The notes under the pieces were generated by a model. The model saw only the letters and a list, made by a program, of their open reading frames with translations, made no database searches and was not told the origin of the DNA. From Thermoflexaceae bacterium (lineage in GTDB: Bacteria; Chloroflexota; Dehalococcoidia; Tepidiformales; Tepidiformaceae), in contig JABTUD010000001.1 in NCBI GenBank assembly GCA_015075555.1, positions 248,001 to 312,000 on the forward strand: 64,000 nucleotides of DNA. Direction: 5' to 3'. Below are positions 61,996 to 64,000 of the stretch, piece after piece. Position 1 is the stretch's first letter; each line of letters opens with the position of its first letter. Both the position numbers and the translations under genes were made by a program.

Positions 61996-63374
61996 GCCAG
62001 CTCCTCCTTCTTGACCCTTGCGCGCTTCTTCGCCGGTTCGCCGGCGGCGGGTGGTTCGTCAGCAGCTTCGGGAGCTGTCGCTTCCGTGGCACCATCAGCG
62101 AACTCGCCGCGGGCAATGGCGGCAGCCCGTGCGAGTGCCATCTGTGTAACGAGGCTGCGCTGGATCCGGTCGCGGCCTTCAGGCGTGGCGAAGAGTTCCC
62201 GCAGACGGTCGCCATCCATCCCGGCCGGGGCAACCAGTGACTCTATCTCCGCATCAATCGCTTCGGCGCTCACCTTGAGATCTTCGGCCTCCACCAGGCG
62301 GCTCAACACCAGGGAACGCTGAACGTGGCGTTCAGCCTCTGCCCGCAGGCTCTCGCGGTACTCCGATTCGCTCCGGCCAATGCGGGCAAGGTGGTTGTAG
62401 TAGGCCTGCCGGTCGTAGCCCGAGGACTCGGTAATCATGCGGTCGATCTCGCGGTCCACCAGGATGCGGGGGAATTCAACAGTGGCACCTTCGAGCATCC
62501 GGTCGACAACGTCCTGCTGGTAGTGGATCTCGGCATCCTTCTTGAGGGCGTCGTCCATGTTGTTGCGAAGGCGGGTCTTGAGCGCTTCGAAGGTGGGAAA
62601 ATCGTCGGCGTTCACCTGCTGCGCGAAGTCGTCATCCTCTTCGGGGAGGATCTCCTCCTTGATTTCGCGCAGGGAGAGGGTGAACTTCGCGACCTTACCC
62701 GCAAGACGTTCGACGGGGAAGTCGGCCGGGAGGGTGATCTCGATGGTCTTCTCTTCGCCCCTGCTGATGCCGGGGAACGCCTCGGCAAGGCCGTCCACAA
62801 GCATCCGCCGGCCCTCGACGAGCTGGAACTCGGCGTCCTCGTCCTTCACGAACTCTTCGCCGTCGACCTCACCGGCCACGCTGCCAGTGACGATGTCGTT
62901 CCATTGGGCGGCACGGTCCACGGGCGCCTGGGTGGCGTAGCGCTTACGGATGGCGAGTATCTGCTCCGCCAGCATCTCATCGGTGACTTCCATCTGTGGA
63001 GGGTCGAGCCGTACGGAGCGGTAGTCGTTGAGTTCGACGGTAGGGCGCACGGCCACGGTGGCCTTGAACTGGACCGGTTCGAGCTGAACGATCTCGAGGT
63101 GGGGCTGGTCGATGGCATCGACGTCCTGCTCTTCGAGGGCGTCGCTGTAGGCCTTCGGCACAAGAGTCTCGATCGCCTCGCGAAGCATCCCCTCCCGCCC
63201 ATAATGGCGCTCAACAACGGCACGCGGGGCCTTGCCGGGCCGGAAGCCCGGGATTCGCGCTTTGCGGGCGAGGCGTCTGTAAGCTTCGTCGAGTGAGCGG
63301 TCGAGGCGCTCCTGGTCGACTTCGATATCAAGCTGCACGCGGCTTTCAGGCAGCCGCTCGAGGGTTACCTTCAC
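61992..63374 (-). CDS. tig: Trigger factor (ribosome-bound chaperone / prolyl isomerase)
   Basis: A 460-residue protein that binds the ribosome exit. The ribosome-docking motif is in [17 protein letters not shown]. The PPIase domain begins near [17 protein letters not shown] and the long helical substrate arms follow. The C-terminus is an Ala/Lys-rich tail ([14 protein letters not shown]). The start is GTG 63374 with GGAGG 14 nt upstream, a rather long gap; a TATACT box at 63406-63401 is a likely -10. A tiny ATG...TGA reading of five codons overlaps the GTG. Confidence 0.94.
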   Translation of the reverse strand: MKVTLERLPESRVQLDIEVDQERLDRSLDEAYRRLARKARIPGFRPGKAPRAVVERHYGREGMLREAIETLVPKAYSDALEEQDVDAIDQPHLEIVQLEPVQFKATVAVRPTVELNDYRSVRLDPPQMEVTDEMLAEQILAIRKRYATQAPVDRAAQWNDIVTGSVAGEVDGEEFVKDEDAEFQLVEGRRMLVDGLAEAFPGISRGEEKTIEITLPADFPVERLAGKVAKFTLSLREIKEEILPEEDDDFAQQVNADDFPTFEALKTRLRNNMDDALKKDAEIHYQQDVVDRMLEGATVEFPRILVDREIDRMITESSGYDRQAYYNHLARIGRSESEYRESLRAEAERHVQRSLVLSRLVEAEDLKVSAEAIDAEIESLVAPAGMDGDRLRELFATPEGRDRIQRSLVTQMALARAAAIARGEFADGATEATAPEAADEPPAAGEPAKKRARVKKEELA

Positions 63375-63400
63375 GGGCGGGTTATCATCCTCCGTGCTTG

Positions 63401-63406
63401 AGTATA
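63401..63406 (-). promoter_or_regulatory. -10 box of the tig-clpP-clpX operon
   Basis: TATACT on the minus strand predicts transcription starting near 63394, just before the GGAGG ribosome site of tig. The -35 region is not clear. Confidence 0.5.
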
Positions 63407-63484
63407 GCAAACGGCTCCCGGAACCGCCGTCAGGGGCCCTCCCGGGGGGCGAAGGCGGACCAGGGCAGGGTGCGGGGCCCCTTC

Positions 63485-63979
63485 CTAAACCAGTCCGAGA
63501 GCCGCGAAGACCTCGGTAAAGCCTGCGAGGTTGCCGGGATTGAAGTGCGGCTGCACGTGAAGCGCGCGCATGTCCGGCCCCAGTACGACAACAGCGCGGC
63601 GGCTCTTCCGTTCCTCTTCGTTCCAGAGGCCGAATGCGCGAACCGCATCGCCGTTGAAGTCGCTGACCAGGGGAAAGGGGAAGTGATCGCGTTCCTGGAA
63701 ACGCGCATGGGAGCCCATGCCGTTGGTATTGATGCCGAACACGCGCACGCCGGCAGAGATGAGGAGGTCGTGTTCCTGGGCAAATGCCCTCAGCTCGCTG
63801 GTGCAGATGGGCATCCCATCGTCCTCGTAGAACACGAGGAGCACGCGTCCCTTCGCCGCCTCGGCGCTCAGGGTGACGTTCAGCTCGCTTCCGTCGCCGT
63901 CGACCGCCGGGAGGGTGAAATCGGGCGCGGCCTGGCGCGGTTCGATGGGCGTGTCTCGGCCAGCCCCGGGGAAGGTCAC
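63485..63979 (-). CDS. Peroxiredoxin / AhpC-TSA family protein
   Basis: A 164-residue thioredoxin-fold protein. The opening APDFTLPAVDGDG is typical. The peroxidatic cysteine lies in FYEDDGMPICTSELRAFAQEHD, where the usual PGCT reads PICT; the second-cysteine position of BCP proteins is not filled, so a one-cysteine mechanism is likely. RVFGINTNGMGSHARFQERDHFPFPLVSDFNGDAVRAFG matches BCP-like family members. It probably reduces peroxides. The start is GTG 63979; a ribosome site cannot be judged so near the window end. The gap to tig holds its promoter. Confidence 0.82.
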   Translation of the reverse strand: MTFPGAGRDTPIEPRQAAPDFTLPAVDGDGSELNVTLSAEAAKGRVLLVFYEDDGMPICTSELRAFAQEHDLLISAGVRVFGINTNGMGSHARFQERDHFPFPLVSDFNGDAVRAFGLWNEEERKSRRAVVVLGPDMRALHVQPHFNPGNLAGFTEVFAALGLV

Positions 63980-64000
63980 TGGCCGCTCCCAAAGCCGGGT

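Overview
High-GC bacterial chromosome (my impression is roughly two thirds G+C), densely packed, with mostly ordinary housekeeping operons plus a few accessory loci. The best guess for the source is a Chloroflexota (Dehalococcoidia-like) bacterium. The reasons are a very large Ser/Thr-kinase + AAA-ATPase + class III cyclase fusion, a stand-alone BldC-like regulator, and many genes that seem to be read from leaderless or near-leaderless mRNAs with a TANNNT box 6-11 nt before the start codon. This placement is an inference; no rRNA is present to prove it. I see no phage, insertion sequence or CRISPR array.

Layout. 1-2125: tail of a membrane protein, an SdsA-like metallo-beta-lactamase-fold hydrolase, tRNA-Arg(TCG). 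2126-6597: the kinase/ATPase/cyclase gene, split by an apparent frameshift near 5400. 6612-12331 (minus): an acoABXCL acetoin dehydrogenase operon, whose E2 carries two subunit-binding domains. 12483-25551: a cell-surface and exopolysaccharide locus. It holds a TIM-barrel glycosidase-like protein, a DivIVA-like coiled-coil protein, a 51-residue membrane peptide, a processive family 2 glycosyltransferase, a Tat-exported DUF2334 deacetylase-like protein, a sortase, UDP-GlcNAc 2-epimerase, a GH26-like hydrolase, a lectin-like protein, and a large SdrD-type surface protein ending in an LPATP sorting signal. 25648-34175: MaoC hydratase, tRNA-Asp, pheST, a THUMP-like methyltransferase, a BldC-like regulator, a CinA-type amidase and small genes.

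34169-43661 (minus): a pyrimidine operon pyrR-pyrB-pyrC-carA-(GNAT)-(membrane protein)-carB-pyrK followed by an aspartyl protease. It is preceded by a promoter and a PyrR-binding RNA element with the CNGNGA loop. 43851-46734: TetR regulator, degenerate membrane-anchored J-domain protein, ABC1/UbiB kinase-like protein. 46827-50840 (minus): peptide ABC transporter permeases and a binding protein interrupted by one in-frame TAA. 51101-52351: a small sulfite-oxidase-like enzyme, then a GEMM-I (cyclic di-GMP-I class) riboswitch in front of a 143-residue protein of unknown function. 52366-55659 (minus): tlyA-nadK-recN. 55744-59039: YbaK-type deacylase, a DPPR-synthase-like UbiA enzyme, then a small accessory island (LuxR-type HTH, secreted protein, anchored protein). 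59050-63979 (minus): VOC protein, tig-clpP-clpX with a good intrinsic terminator, and a peroxiredoxin.

How the parts may work together: the surface locus has its own synthase, modifying enzymes, sugar-nucleotide supply, sortase and likely sortase substrate, so it can be read as one envelope-building unit. The orphan c-di-GMP-class riboswitch, 26 kb away, is the clearest regulatory discovery in the window; its target gene has no recognisable function.
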